Assembly (NCBI GenBank): GCA_036768485.1
Contig: JAVLUZ010000731.1
Coordinates: 102,001 to 166,000 of the forward strand
Direction: 5' to 3'
DNA from: Mermis nigrescens
Taxonomy: Eukaryota; Nematoda; Enoplea; Mermithida; Mermithidae
Length of the DNA stretch: 64,000 nucleotides
Shown here piece after piece: positions 1 to 12,670 of this stretch. Made by a program: the position numbers and the translations under genes. Numbering within the stretch: position 1 is the stretch's first letter; the number at the start of each line of letters is the position of its first letter. The notes under the pieces were generated by a model that saw only the letters and a list, made by a program, of their open reading frames with translations, was not told where the DNA came from and did not search any database.

Positions 1-2809
1 GTAGCACTACGTTATTCGTTTATGCAACGATCAATTAATAGTTTATATTAACGCTTTCTCTGCATTCTCTATTTCATCACATTAGTTCACTAATCTACTC
101 AACAAAATTGGGATGGAAAAAAGGAATAGAAATCGGAGTCTGTATCTAAGCTACTCCAGCGAATTTCTCATATTTGTACCGTAATATCAACATTTGGAAT
201 ATCTGAAGCAGAATAATTTAAATCTCATGTAATTAGAAGATAGAAATAAAAAGAATGTTAAACAAGCAGGTGCACACAGTTAAAACAATGGCAATTATTA
301 CTTGTAATACGAAAAAATTTAATTTTTCAAGAATATTTAATAAAGCTGCTTTCACAACAAAATCGCAAATGTTCTAAATTGCTTTGCGAGCTTTACAGTA
401 TTTGACGATAGCCTACCTTTCTCCAGTTGCCTGGCCACGAACAATCAACGACTGGCCGGGTTCAATTTGATTTTCTAATTTGGCTACATACGGCAGACGC
501 TTAAAAAATCAAAGCACACAAAATAAGATTGTAACTGGCAGAAGTCACGAAATCCATGAACCAGTCTTCCATTGCACCTATTTCTATGTTACATTAATAA
601 AAAATAGCTAGAGCACACGTGGTGCCAAAACTCTTACGGTTCGTAAACTGTTAAGGATCATGAGAAAGAGAATGATTGCAGAAAAACTAAATTAAATATT
701 TTCTCATAATAAGTACAGATGGAGAATATTCGAAGATCGAATCTTTAATGGATGCGAGGATCTCTAGATTTTCGCACAAGTCAGAAAGCAGATGGTACAG
801 AAGCAATTGAAATAACTGTTCAAAAGTCTCAGAAGTCGTGAAAGACTCGAAAGCTCTCAGGCCTTACAAATTATAAATCTTAAGAGTGAATGGCTAAAAG
901 TGCATGTAACGGGTTGGAATGACATACGTACGTACGAGTACATCAAATACAGGCGCTTTATCTGTAATCCGAGTCTGCTTATCTGACGTTGGGCCAGGAA
1001 TTCACCTGTTTTTCAAATATTTCTCTTAAATTCCTACTAAAAATCAGGATAATAACCTATTCTATACATAATGAAGACTTTAATCAACCTTCCACTTTCT
1101 AACAATCACGGATTTAGGACTCACTTCTGCCTGAACATATTGAAACCGAGCTTGATGCAGAAAAAGTCATTAAATAAAAACATATATGACCAGCTCATAA
1201 ACTACGATCACCGATTCTTTTAGGGCGGCGCAAAGAAAACCGTCCCTGCGCTAATGGATCATTTAGCGCTCGCGCCATGCGCAGAGGGTTTTTGGGCGAA
1301 AAGATGGAGTTTTAAAATTTCTGAGGCGTTTTTCAATGACGTTTTCACATAATTTTTTATATATGTCACTTACCTTTCATCAACGAACTACTTATTGACT
1401 TTGCCAAGATGTTATCACAGGAATCGGACATACAGCTTATCTTTCTTTCCATTTAGCTCTTCTAAAAACTTAGCATCGATAGTTTTCTGCTTTACTATGC
1501 AGTATCGCAAGGCTTTTACTTGCACGCAAATACCGATTCATCAAAGCTTAAAAACCGTTTCTAACCAAAATTAGCACTACCGAAGTCTTGCGTCATATTA
1601 TTATATAGGAAATCTAAACGCGGGGGCAGATTCAATGAGCCGTGGGGGAGTTGAGGCGGCCTCATAGGTCCAAAATAATTGGCTGTAAGAAATAATGCCT
1701 ATGAAATTTACCATGATTTTCGGCCGACGTAGATCATCATTTCTCAAATTTTTCCGGAATTCTTTTAATGATATTTATTTGATTCCTTGGCGGCCTGGAA
1801 GTCATGATATGGCGCCAGGATGGTAGAAGCAAACATTTTTATAAAAACGGTTTTAGCATTGTTTTTTACATTCTTAAGCATAAATTTTAAAAAATTTCGA
1901 CACTTTGCATTAAATGCCACAAACGCAGAAACTCCCGCAAAAATTCAAGTCTCTAAACGTCCCTTCGGGTAAACTTTAAACATTTTTTGGCGCTTCGCGA
2001 CGAATTTTTGTTAAAGCCAAGAAACTTCAATCATTTTTGCTCACGACATTGTCGGAAATTTTAAATTTTTCGAGAAATTGTTGCACCAAAGATTATTTTG
2101 AATACAACAAACTAGGCGAATTTTCGGACCTATTTTTGACTGTATTGAAAAAATTTGGAATTCCGCCCCACCCATCCCTTTACCCCATTACTGCTGCACC
2201 TAAAAACCACCAAAAAGGTTGTAAACTTAATAACTGTTTTTGTATTATTCTTGTCGTCTAAACAGTCCATCTTTAAGCTAGACAAAGATGGCGTTTTATT
2301 GTATTATTTTATTTATTGTTAGATTATATTTATATTTATTTATTACTATATTTTATTTTCCAATATTTTATTTATTGTAAGCTGAGAAACAATCAAAAAT
2401 ACCATTATTTTTGCCAATCTCCTAATAGGTCCATTTTTAGTGCGCTTATAAAAGACTTCACAGATAAATGCTTCCAGCTGACCATGCGGCCGCGCAAATG
2501 GGATGGTGCTACGAAGTCTGGACACGAACAGGAAAAAAGTGGACAAATAACGTGGAAAATGAAAAAAGAACACATTGAATTTAAAGTTGGGGTTAATCTT
2601 CACATAACGATCAAAACTCTTCAAAAGAAACGCATTTCATGTATTGCATAATTGGTTTCCGAAATGGAGAAAAGTTTAAAATTTTGGAAGCGCATCTAGA
2701 AGACCGCCGAATTAGATTTTAGCACATGTGTTGAGGTAAAAAGTCAAATTATTACAAATGATTCATACCGGATTTATACTTAAACGATTTTTGTTTTTGA
2801 AGCTTTCCG
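1..2809. other. AT-rich DNA without recognised genes
   Basis: Both strands lack any open frame with a recognisable domain. The open frames present are short, low in complexity and shadowed on the other strand. A TTTA-rich tract lies near 2,300-2,360. I see no RNA gene or mobile-element end that I can defend. Confidence 0.6.
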
Positions 2810-4125
2810 GAACCCGGTTTCAATAAAAGCAATCGTGGTTCAAGCCAGGCTTAATCCTGGTTCGCTAAGCGTGGCTTAAGCCGGTTTTAATAAAACTTGT
2901 GGCTCAAGTCAGCTTTAAGCCTGACTCAACTTCTTGTTCAATGTTAGAAAGTTGAGCTAGTCTTAGACCAGGCTTAAGCTGCCTTAAGCCATGCTTAAGA
3001 CTGGACCGGTAATCGCGATTTTAAACGGGTTTCAATAAAGATTATCAATCTTGGCCTAAACCTGGCTTGACCTGCACAAAACATAGGCTGTTAAGTAAAT
3101 AGCAAGATCGCGTCATATCACAATATGACACGTACATACGATGCTTTGAAAATTGTAAATATGCGCATGCACACGTTGCGTTTTGTACCTAATAAATAAA
3201 CTAATGCATCGGTGATGTAGACATGTGAGTGTGTCAGTCATGCACACAAATACAAATATTAGGTACAACGATAGGTACACGGGCAGCACCCAAATTCCGA
3301 GGAGGGTCACGTGTACAGCAAGAAAATTCTGGGGGAGGGGGTGCAAGATTTTTCAAAGGTCAAAAAATTGCCTTAAAAATGGTGGTTTGGCGTAAAACAC
3401 CATTTTTCGACGTTTTTCATTGAGCACTATCCATTCGCATCGAAAAATTGCGAAAAAAACGGAAAAATTTAAAAAATTGAATTCTGGGGGTATTTTGATT
3501 TCTGGGGAGGGGGTATTTCGGTTTCTCGGGGGATGCATACCTCGCCAAACCACTCCCCCACGCCCAGGTGTGGATACAAACCCCTAAGCCCTCTATGCCC
3601 CTGTGTGTGTACAACACCTATTTGAAAAAAATTCGTTTAATGTTGAAATCTCGAAGCTTCCCAGATTTTATGGCGAAGAGTGTAGATTGGCGGTTCGCTT
3701 GTAAACATCATGATGACTAAAAAACTGTGCATATTTCGCTCTATTAAAAGAAAGGATTTTCAACTAACCTTATTTCCCTGCCTTATATACAGTCGTTGAA
3801 GTATGCACATTCATTTTCCAATCGAATAAATTTGATTGTTTAGAGAAACAAGCAAACTGTTTTGATGAATCATCAGCAGATGGACTAGTAAACTTCTTGA
3901 TAGATTTGTACACAAAATTTTGAACAAGATAATCCTGAACTTTTTGGAACCGGTTTGACTAAGTCAGGCTTAAGCTACGCTTAAGGAGAAGTAAGAAGTT
4001 AAGAAGCTAGTTGATAAAAAGTCGGGTAGATCCTGGGTTCTGTTAAAGCCAGGCTTAAACCATACTCTATTGAAACCGATAAGCCAGGCTTAAACTGCGC
4101 TTAACGTTAAGCCAGAGGCTTTTAT
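2810..4125. repeat. Fold-back element with GGCTTAAGCC-type arms
   Basis: The outer parts (about 2,810-3,075 and 3,945-4,125) are dense in variants of the palindromic word TAAGCCTGGCTTAAG and of AAACCGGTTTCAATAAA, in opposite orientation, so the two arms can pair. No coding sequence is visible between them. The interior holds a separate 264-bp MITE. This layout fits a non-autonomous fold-back transposon. I see no clear target duplication, so the exact ends are uncertain. Confidence 0.55.
3309..3572 (+). mobile_element. hAT-like MITE, family A
   Basis: Member of a family repeated through the window. It starts with a degenerate CACGTG-type end, runs through an AAAATTCTGGGGG block, a CCATTTTTCGACG block, a GAATTCTGGGGGTATTTTGAT block and a G-rich stretch, and ends GCCCAGGTGTG. 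Better copies (38,626 and 18,710) show 8-bp target duplications. This copy has a decayed left end and lies inside the fold-back element. Confidence 0.7.
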
Positions 4126-5173
4126 GAGTACAGAGATTATGAAATATTTGAAAATACCCCTTATTCATTTGTTTTTTCAATGATTGTAAGGATATCGATT
4201 AAATATTGCTGGATATAGAGCCTAATATAAGACGAATACTACGCACCACTTCATAACTTACTCATCAAGTATTTCATGTAGAATTTCACAAAATTTAATA
4301 TGAAATAGCTTACCAAATAAAATGGATGAGCCATTTTGGAGACTACCCTGTCGATCTTCAAATTTTTCTGGTCAAATACCTTCGCAAAGCAGTTCAGTAA
4401 TTATTTCAAAATAGGAATAACACTAGTTACGCGACGCAGCTGGTTAGCATGAAGAGAAATGTACAGGCAACACCGCGTAAACGTGTATGTGTGCAAATAA
4501 AAATTCTGGATCGATAAGAATGTATTTGAATGGTAAGCAACGCAAATTACAGCTGACTAACGCTAAACGCTAGTGTAGAGAAGGTCATTTTCATGCTGAA
4601 TTGACATATCATGAAAAAAGCCATACTTTCATAAACGAAACATATGCTATGCACTCCAAAATGCCCATACAAGGGCAACCGAAGAAAAACTAGTTTTTAA
4701 AGAATTAGTCAGTAGCCCGTTCATGATTCATACTGCAAAAACACAAATTCATATTTTTTAGTTCACAGAAGATGCAAAGAACGGTTGAGCAATTGCGTAC
4801 TCAATGAGGTAAAAATAAAGAAGTCAGCAACTACTATTCTACATTCGGAAAAAAGCATTGCTAAAACGTCAAGCAAAAAATGCAATGGGTGTGCGTTTCG
4901 ATAAGCGTTGGAATTAATTCTGCAAATGTTTATTTAATAAAGCCATTATTATCCACCCAGTCTGCTCAGTTTGACTTTACTTTTATATCAGATTTGAAAA
5001 CCATGAATTCCGCTTATAAAACCATCGATAATTTGGAGCTTAATTGTGGTAATAATTAATCAGCTTATAACGGATTAATGTCGAGTTTCTGACGTCGTAA
5101 AAGCATTACTCATTCACACAATAACAGCGGATTCGAGGGGACGGGGACTGGCCTCTCCCTACCCTTTTATGCG
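4126..5173. other. AT-rich DNA without recognised genes
   Basis: No domain-bearing frame, RNA gene or clear repeat end seen on either strand. Confidence 0.5.
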
Positions 5174-5338
5174 CAGGCACGTAGCTGGCCGTCCTATTTT
5201 GGGGAGGAGACCAACACCAATTTTGGGGGGTCTAAGCCAAAAATAGCACAAAATAACATGTAAAAAGTCCTTTTTTCCCAATTTTTTCTGAATTTTGGGG
5301 GGTCCCGGACCCCCAGTCCCCCCACAGCTACGTGCCTG
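5174..5338 (+). mobile_element. Short MITE, family B, with perfect TIRs and TSD
   Basis: This 165-bp non-coding element has terminal inverted repeats CAGGCACGTAGCTG that match exactly. It is flanked on both sides by the identical 8-bp direct repeat TTTATGCG (5,166-5,173 and 5,339-5,346). An 8-bp duplication with CA-starting TIRs is typical of hAT-superfamily insertions. The interior holds AATTTTGGGGGG blocks. A truncated relative lies at about 15,795. Confidence 0.9.
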
Positions 5339-6300
5339 TTTATGCGAGCTCCACTACTTGGACGAAATGACACCAGCGCATTCTTAGTGATTTGCAATCA
5401 TCGCTTAGCAAATTTTTTTCAAATCTTTTCGCCGCTTATCGCCACCGTGATTTATTTACATGTTCCCTTGTAGTTTCGAACGCAAGCAAAATTTTTGTTT
5501 CTCCCTACAAAAGTTTTCCGGACTTACACACATAAACAGAGTTAACAGTAGGTATCCGTATTTTTCTACCGGATCTTAGCATTAAAATTTATTAAATCTC
5601 AGAATGCTTCTATGGAAATTTTCTGTGTGAAAATTGTAATTGAGAAGTCTAAAAACTGGGCAGATCCGAAGACCCGCCACCGGCCAGTGTTCAGTGGCTG
5701 GTGCGAGCCGAACCAGTGCTCGATTACCTAAACATTTGCGCTATTCAATCCGGAGATGAAACGTCATCTCGACGGGTTAAAGCGCAAAAAGGCGCAATAG
5801 CTAAAGATAGCCCATCCGAACAGCGAAACGAGCTGACGGGAAAACACATCCGAACAGCGAAAACATGCTGACGGGAAAGCTGTAGCAGCGCATGAGTTCA
5901 ATGAGTGTGTATGTGCACCGCACTTACAAAATGATTCTAGATGGAAACGACCAAAAAATTAGTTGGCGCGCATATAACGGATTTTCTCTGACATTCTCGA
6001 TAGGTTTTGAAAAATTTGAGGCGCTGCGTCCAGTCAGGAAGTCATGGAGTGTATCGCAAGCCTTTAATTCATTGATTTGGACTGTGAGATCACGTGAACA
6101 CAAAGAAATCAAGTGTTAAACCATACAGATAAAAAATTGCATCTAGCCGGAAACCGGCAATAGCAAAAACGTATTTAAAGTTAATTCCGTACTATATAAT
6201 TTGAAAATATGGATATTTGAATTTTAAATTTGAATAACTTGATGAATTTTTGTAATACCTGAATCAAATTTGGCAATACCGTTTCAAGTTCATAAGAATG
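5339..6300. other. Unassigned DNA with a short duplicated motif
   Basis: A somewhat GC-richer patch around 5,650-5,885 contains two copies of a ~33-bp unit with core ATCCGAACAGCGAAA and CTGACGGGAAA (about 5,808-5,880). No gene is recognised. The 75-codon open frame here has no domain and is probably chance. Confidence 0.45.
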
Positions 6301-6304
6301 TTCT

Positions 6305-7935
6305 AAAAGGAACGTCTTAAGACACAATTTCTGAGAAGTTCGACCAACTTTGTGATAAGTCAAAAATTAATCATACCTCAAAACAACATATAAAGCACAG
6401 TTTTTTATTCTAAACATCATGATGCTATTCATTTGACTTGAAAACAAAAATTCGCTGTGCTACAGTACGCCAAACATTGAATTTTTTGCCAATTTCACTA
6501 TTTTTCATTACCTTTATTAAAATTCAATTTTCTCCACGAATAATTAATATCATTCATTCAAACAGCTTTCAATCGATAGAAGAATAAATTTTCAATTAGC
6601 TGAATGCAAAAACTTTCGATACATGTTAATTTACACTTTAGACTGCGGTTTAAACTCAATAAGTATTCGTTAGAAATTACAAAAAAATTTAACTTATACT
6701 CGGTTCCTGTAGGCCCCTTACATATACAGCAAAAATTGTTGCCCTTTTTACACAGCTTGTGCCTTGGACTGAATACAAAAAAAATTTTATCAAAAAAAAG
6801 TACCCTGGACCACCAAAACAAGCTTCCGATTGACCCAATATACCCAAATTTGCATATAAAAACAGTGCATTGCATAAGCACAGCCTTTTTTCAACGAATA
6901 CTATCCGTAAAAACAGCTACCAATTGATAGAGAAAAAAATTTTCTATCAGCTGAATGCTAAAAATTGTTATACACTTTATTTATCACTTTACACTGCAGT
7001 TTAAACTTGATACATATTCTTTTAAAATTACAAAAATTTCAACATATTCACGGTTCCTGCGGGTCTGTTACATGAAAAGCAAAATAGTTTGCCCTTTTTA
7101 TACAGCACATCCCTTAGTCTAAACATAAAAAAAATTTCAGCAAAATAAAAGTACTCTGAACTACCAAAACAAGCGTCCGATTGACCCATTATACCCAAAT
7201 TTGCAAATAAAACAGTGCATTGCATGAGCACAGATTTTTCTCAACGAATATTTAATATCATTCGTTGAAACAGCTACCAATCAATAGAGAAAAAAATTTT
7301 CTATTAGCTGAATGCAAAAAGTTGTTATACACTTCACTTTACACTTTACATTACTGTTTAAACTAAATACATATTCTTTAGGAATTACAATAATTTTAAC
7401 ATATTTACGGTTCCTATGGGTCTGTCCAGAGTACTTTTTTTTGGATAAAATTTTTTTCGTATATAGTCCAAGGCACAAGCTGTGTAAAAAGGGCAAAAAT
7501 TTTTGCTGTATATGTGAGGGACCTAGAGGAACCGAAAATAAGTTAAAATTTTTTGTAATTTTCAACGAATACTTATTGAGTTTGAAGCGCAGTGTAAAGT
7601 GTAAATTGATATGTATCAAAAGTTTTTGCATTCAGCTGATTGAAAATTTATTCATTTATCGATTGAAAGCTGTTTGAATGAATGCCATTAATTATTCGTG
7701 GAGAAAATCGAATTTTAATAAAGGTAATGAAAAATAGTGAAAATGGCAAAAAATTCAATGTTTGGCGTACTGTAGCACAGCGAATTTTTGTTTTCATGTC
7801 AAATAAATAGCATCATGATGTTTAAAATAAAAAACTGTGCTATATATATGTTGTTTTGAGGTATGATTAATTTTTGACTTATCACAACTCACCATTGTCG
7901 AAGGTTGAACTTCTCAGAAATTGTGTCTTAAAAGA
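6305..7935. repeat. Fold-back element of four related ~330-bp units
   Basis: The left part (about 6,305-6,810) is the reverse complement of the right part (about 7,427-7,935), including long matching stretches such as TTGGCGTACTGTAGCACAGC near 7,761 and its complement near 6,455. Between them lie two further direct copies of the same unit (about 6,890-7,240 and 7,240-7,425), each marked by a CAACGAATA / AGCTGAATGC motif. The open frames here are translations of the repeat and mirror each other on both strands, so I do not call genes. Confidence 0.75.
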
Positions 7936-7966
7936 GTTACATTTGATCGGAAATTCGCATTATAAG

Positions 7967-8438
7967 CATACAAGGGCAGCAGCCAAATTCTGGGGGGAAT
8001 CCGACGGTAAAAATTGCCGAAAGTAGCGCCAAAAATTCAATTTTGGGTTGAGGTCCAGACCATACATGAACAGCATGGGCATTCTGGGGGATCAGACCCA
8101 AAAATTTTTAAAAAGCGCCTTTTTTGGGCTAAAAAACGATGGGCACTCGTCAAAAACATTGTTTTTAGACGTTACTGACAAAGTCCGCTCTTTCACATAA
8201 AAAATACATAAAAAAATTTGGGAAAAATCGTGTGAAATGGACAAAATGTAGTCAAAAATGTGTAAACGGATTTTAAGTTTTGAGCCAAAAATGAACTAAA
8301 AACGCAAAAAAGCGCATTTTTTCTGGGAGGAGGGAGGGTCGCGGCTATTTCGCGGAGGGTCAGTTGCCATTCTGGGGGTCAACCCCCTGATTCCACGAAA
8401 AAACATATGGTCCTGACCCTCTCCCATGCCCATGTGTG
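7967..8438 (+). mobile_element. hAT-like MITE relative (472 bp)
   Basis: It begins CATACAAGGGCAGC and ends GCCCATGTGTG, the same terminal pattern as family A. The interior has AATTCTGGGGG blocks but is otherwise different. The flanks ATTATAAG / ATTATGAT could be a decayed 8-bp duplication (6 of 8). A second terminus-like word inside suggests a composite. Confidence 0.55.
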
Positions 8439-9804
8439 ATTATGATTACTATTTCATCTCAAAAGCATCCAAAAGGGTTGTTCAATACTAATATTCTTGA
8501 ATTAATGAGTACGAAAACATCTTAAAATGTGATACTCAAATCAAGAAATATTCTTATACAAAATGACTTAGTCACCTCGCTGTGAGTCGACTCTAAGGAT
8601 CGGGTGCCTAATTTGGGATCCATGTACGAACCTGATTTAAACGATCAGGTCAAAGCACCTATTTTGGCACTTGTGACGACTCTATTTTAAGATAAAAAAC
8701 ATTTACAAATTGTATATACCGAGTATCAATACATATATTCTCTATGCTAATATTATTTGTACAGCAACATAATAAAATTAATATATAATCCAGATCTTTG
8801 AAGCTAATAACCCTGAAAGCTTTATGTTTTCCCTTGTTTTTCGAGAGATTGTGAGAAATAGGCGGATGTTAGGTATCGAACTGGTTTGGCTGTATCAATT
8901 ATTCAGTGTCTACGCCGGAACAGAATTATGCTCGAATAATATAAAATGGTAAAATCTATAGGGTGAACATTTTTACGTAAAATGTTTGCATCGTTTGCGT
9001 TATTGTAAACCTAACCTCCATAATTTATATTTACGAATGCGATCAGGAGGGTCTTTCAGACGAAAAATCTTTTACCCTACACAGCTGATAAAGAATTAAT
9101 ACAACGTAACATCAGCGACGACTTCAATCATTCAAGAGTGAAAAAAGTCGAGATTGCAGCTCCGCGGAAAGTTCAGCTAATTATTTGGGTGTTTTCAACC
9201 GGATGAGTCCTACAGATACGTGTCTGACATGTAGGTGCCTGAGTATTAGCAAAAAATATATTTGCCCAATGAAATCTGTTGGGAGGGCTTATCGACGTAT
9301 ACTCAATTTTCTAATTGCACAATTTGAATTTCAGCATAGCGTGAACTCTAACAACACCTGCAGAGTTTGCCAATTAGACACCTGGGAATGGGATTTGACT
9401 GAGGTACTACTTGTAATTAACATGTTTTCATTTTACCTCAACTATCAATCATTTTTCTTGCGCCTTCTAGCTAAACGATGAGTGATTATTTCGTCCGACA
9501 TTCATAATTTATATGTAAGAGATCAGCTAGAGTCCTACATTTCGGTTTATAGATCAGATTTTGTGGCAAGCTGACGAGCCGCAAGCAGAGTTCTCTCTCA
9601 ACAAATTAATTATTTTACTTGGCAAAAATAAAAGGATGCTTCTTGTACTCGCTTCTATTCTGATAGCAGCCGTATTTATGCCGATACAACATTCTTGCTG
9701 TGCAGTAAGCATAACGCACTTTAATTTTTCTCAAAATATATCAATCACCATGAAAAAGTCAGCTATGCGCTCAAAAAATCATCAGAATCTGCAAAAATCA
9801 GATT
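8439..9804. other. Unassigned DNA
   Basis: No gene is established here. A possible signal-peptide exon is listed separately. A 98-codon frame (9,185-9,481) has two Cys-x2-Cys pairs but no recognisable family, and I leave it uncalled. Confidence 0.4.
9636..9704 (+). CDS. Possible first coding exon with signal peptide
   Basis: A 23-codon stretch starts with ATG after AAAGG and reads as a hydrophobic leader (MLLVLASILIAAVF...) ending in a Cys-rich Ala. It is followed exactly in phase by GTAAGC, a good 5' splice site. This is what the first exon of a small secreted protein looks like. There is no visible partner exon, no transcript evidence, and hydrophobic frames are common by chance in such DNA. 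Treat it as a candidate only. Confidence 0.2.
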
Positions 9805-9993
9805 TCTCTAACAACGCAAATTAGCGGTCAACAGAAGGAACTTGTAGCCACAAATTGGTGTAAGGGTTTTCAGGGGGTTGCTAGAAGATGAAAAACCCCA
9901 GAGATTACTGTATGCCCCCGGAATTCTATTTTTATTAACATTTTTGGTGATTTCACCCAACCAGACCCCAGAATTTTCCTGCTGCCCATGTAC
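9805..9993 (-). mobile_element. MITE-like repeat fragment
   Basis: It contains the AGATTACTGTA ... CCCGGAATTCTATTTT block and ends with a GCTGCCCATGTACG terminus. It shares these with 13,860-14,045, so it is a dispersed repeat of the same general MITE group. The left end is not resolved. Confidence 0.5.
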
Positions 9994-10484
9994 GGTTGTG
10001 GCTTTAGTTTTAAAAATAAAGAACACAATATTTTATTCTTTAAACATCAAACTAATCAAGCTTAAGAAAACGACAAATCATTCTGATTACTAACCTTACC
10101 TGAATACAATTCCGAACGACCGCAGTTGCAAATGAATTGGAGTGTTGCAAGGCAGTAAGCATGCCCAAACAGGTTATCATATAAGAGTTTAGAACACACG
10201 GCGCTTGAAGAATGAACATTTTTGCCGTGCAAATAAATGCAATAGTGCATAACGATAGAGCAGAGATTTTAATACCTTATATATGTTAAATGTCGAAGCA
10301 GGAGTTAGTGTATTTAAGTACCTAAATCATTTCATCAAGCTTGAGCCTGTTAACTAGATATTGATTAAATATTGTCATGAAAATATGATACTGATCTCAA
10401 GCTAAATCGGCTACTTTACACAGAAGCTCTTTACCAAGCACCACTAGAAAGTATTTTGAGAGATAGCCTTCTTTTTTCGGAGGC

Positions 10485-12670
10485 CGCCAAATATACTCGT
10501 ACTTCGATTATTGTGTTGCTTAGAGAAATCTAATTTTTAGCAGATTCTTACGAGTTTTCGAGCGCATAGGTCACTTTTCCTAGTCCCCTTCTTTTATGTC
10601 TTTATTAATCCGCAATCCCGAGTATACTCATCCATCAAGTTCCATCGAAGCTTTTTTCTTTGCTAGTACCCTACATTTAATTAGCATGATTTGAGTAAAT
10701 CAGTCAGTACACACATTTGGTAATGTGTATACCACAGCAATGACAGCAGTCCAAAAACGTGGAAAACAATATTGTTCTGAGCACTTAGCACTATATTTTT
10801 AAAAATGATCACCTTTCATCTTATTAAAACAGATCAAATGTTTTCAGCGTAAATTTCACGCAACTACTGGCTTTAAAGAAGACTTACATTCAGATTCGTA
10901 ATGCTGGCGTTACATGGATTATTTTGAAAGAAATCGAGCTCTTGCAACACTTTCAGTGTAAACTTAGCATAACTTCAAGGTGCAAAGAAAGCATGCTTAT
11001 TTAAATTATTTAAAATTATTTAATCCTTGGCCTTATTTAACACATTTTAGATAAATGTACGTTTTGCAATGCTCTGGATGTAAAATAAATGTGTAGTGTA
11101 AACTTTACAGATCAACAATAATTGAATATGTCGTATAAGATTTACACAATTATAGAGTGTAGAGAAAACCAACGGTCAGATTCGTACTTCTGACGTAACA
11201 TAGAACATCTTTGAAAAATTCAGCTTTTGCAACGCTCTGGAACTGAAGGTAATTTTCAGTGCAAACTAAAACAACCATCGAGTATGAAGAAGATTCAGGT
11301 CGGATTCGTAATTCTGATTTTTACTCTGATACTACGATCAATATTTATAAGAAAATTAACAATTCACAATAGTCTGATGACGAATAAATATTAGATGTAA
11401 ACCACTTTACACTACTATTGAGTATAGAAGAACGCGCTTAACTAACCTATGACGTTTGACCCTCGGTACATTTTTAGACTGTGATCATGTCCAAACACAT
11501 AAGCGGAGAATTGGCAGAAAAAACAAGATAGAAACACGTTTAACACCTCGATTTTTGAATATACACCTCACGAAAATGCTCAATATTGATGCAAATAAAC
11601 ACAATTTGCTGTGACATGTACCCCTTAGACAGTACTTTATTTTTATTCTATTTGACTTATCCCGACTTCTTAATAGAGAGAAAGCCGATCAAAAAGGGAA
11701 AAAAGCTTATTTTTCCACTATCCATCACATTGTAAACTTTAAAAATCTAAACCTAATTCCCTATTAAATGTATAGATATTCGCTTTAAACTAGTTAGTAG
11801 CATTTGAAATGTTGTACGTTTTTGTGCGAAATACTTCTGTTCAACAATCAATTTGAAATATTGACTAATCGAAAAAAGGAAAGAATGAGTTTTTTCGTTC
11901 AGAGTTACACTCTAATTTCGAACTTAACACCTTCAGAAATAATACAATACTGTGTTTTTTTAAACGCGGTTTGCTGCGACGAGTAGCCTATTAAACATAC
12001 TTTCTTTATTTTATTCAACTTGTCCCGACTTACAAGAGGAGAAGTTGGCAGAGAAATTCCAGATGAAACCTGTTTTTTACGCTCTATACTAGAGTGTAAA
12101 CTTTAAACCCCTAAATCAAACTCTGCTTTTAGTGTACAAGAGTTTGTAGGTAAGCAAAAGGTAGCCCTTGGGTGCTAGTACATTTCTGTTCAGGAAAATT
12201 TTTTGAGACTTATAACCAGAGTTGTTGATAGACCGAAAGAAGTATAAAACGCGACCAAAATCTGTCTTTACACTCGCATTTTTTGCACTCTTTACACTAT
12301 CCTTCGAGAACTAATTCAAATTTCGAAAAACAAAAAATATGGTTTAAGATAATTCGATTCTCTACAAGTCTGTACCATCAAATTAAACGAGGCATCACAC
12401 TAAGTTGTGTACAAGGTGCCTAGAAAACCATCAAAAGTTCCTATTTGTTATGAAGTTACGCAAAAACTTTACACACTTATTACAAGCTTAGTATTAAGTG
12501 TAAAGAAAAACAAATAATTATCCGCATCCAATTTTTTTATTATGTTTCTTTTAAAAAAAGCCACACCTCCCAGATAAATCCCGTTATAGCTGTAGGCGGG
12601 GGTAAACATATGTTGAGTGTATTCAGGTATATTATAGGTATACGCGCTAACGCGCCGCTACCTTTGATAA
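10485..12670 (+). repeat. Long non-coding repeat, copy 1
   Basis: This aligns by eye with 30,117-32,018 and 56,390-60,248. The shared left region has TTAATTAGCATGATTT and GACAGCAGTCCAA...CGTGGAAAACAA. The interior is built of diverged sub-repeats carrying GTGTAAACTTTACAC and GTCAGATTCGTAATTCTGAT words. The right end has CCCGTTATAGCTGTAGG, then an imperfect hairpin (AGGTA...CGCG / CGCG...TACCT), then GATAA. No coding capacity is visible. The family is not one I recognise. A terminal hairpin recalls Helitrons, but no consistent CTRR end is present. Confidence 0.65.

Noticed and set aside
6558..7677. Several 67-121-codon frames on both strands that resemble each other
   Set aside because: They mirror the inverted units of the fold-back element. 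No protein family and no start context; repeat translation explains the similarity.
12600..12670. Helitron 3' end on the long repeat
   Set aside because: A hairpin is present, but the three copies end in different words, and only copy 3 shows a CTRR-like CTAA.
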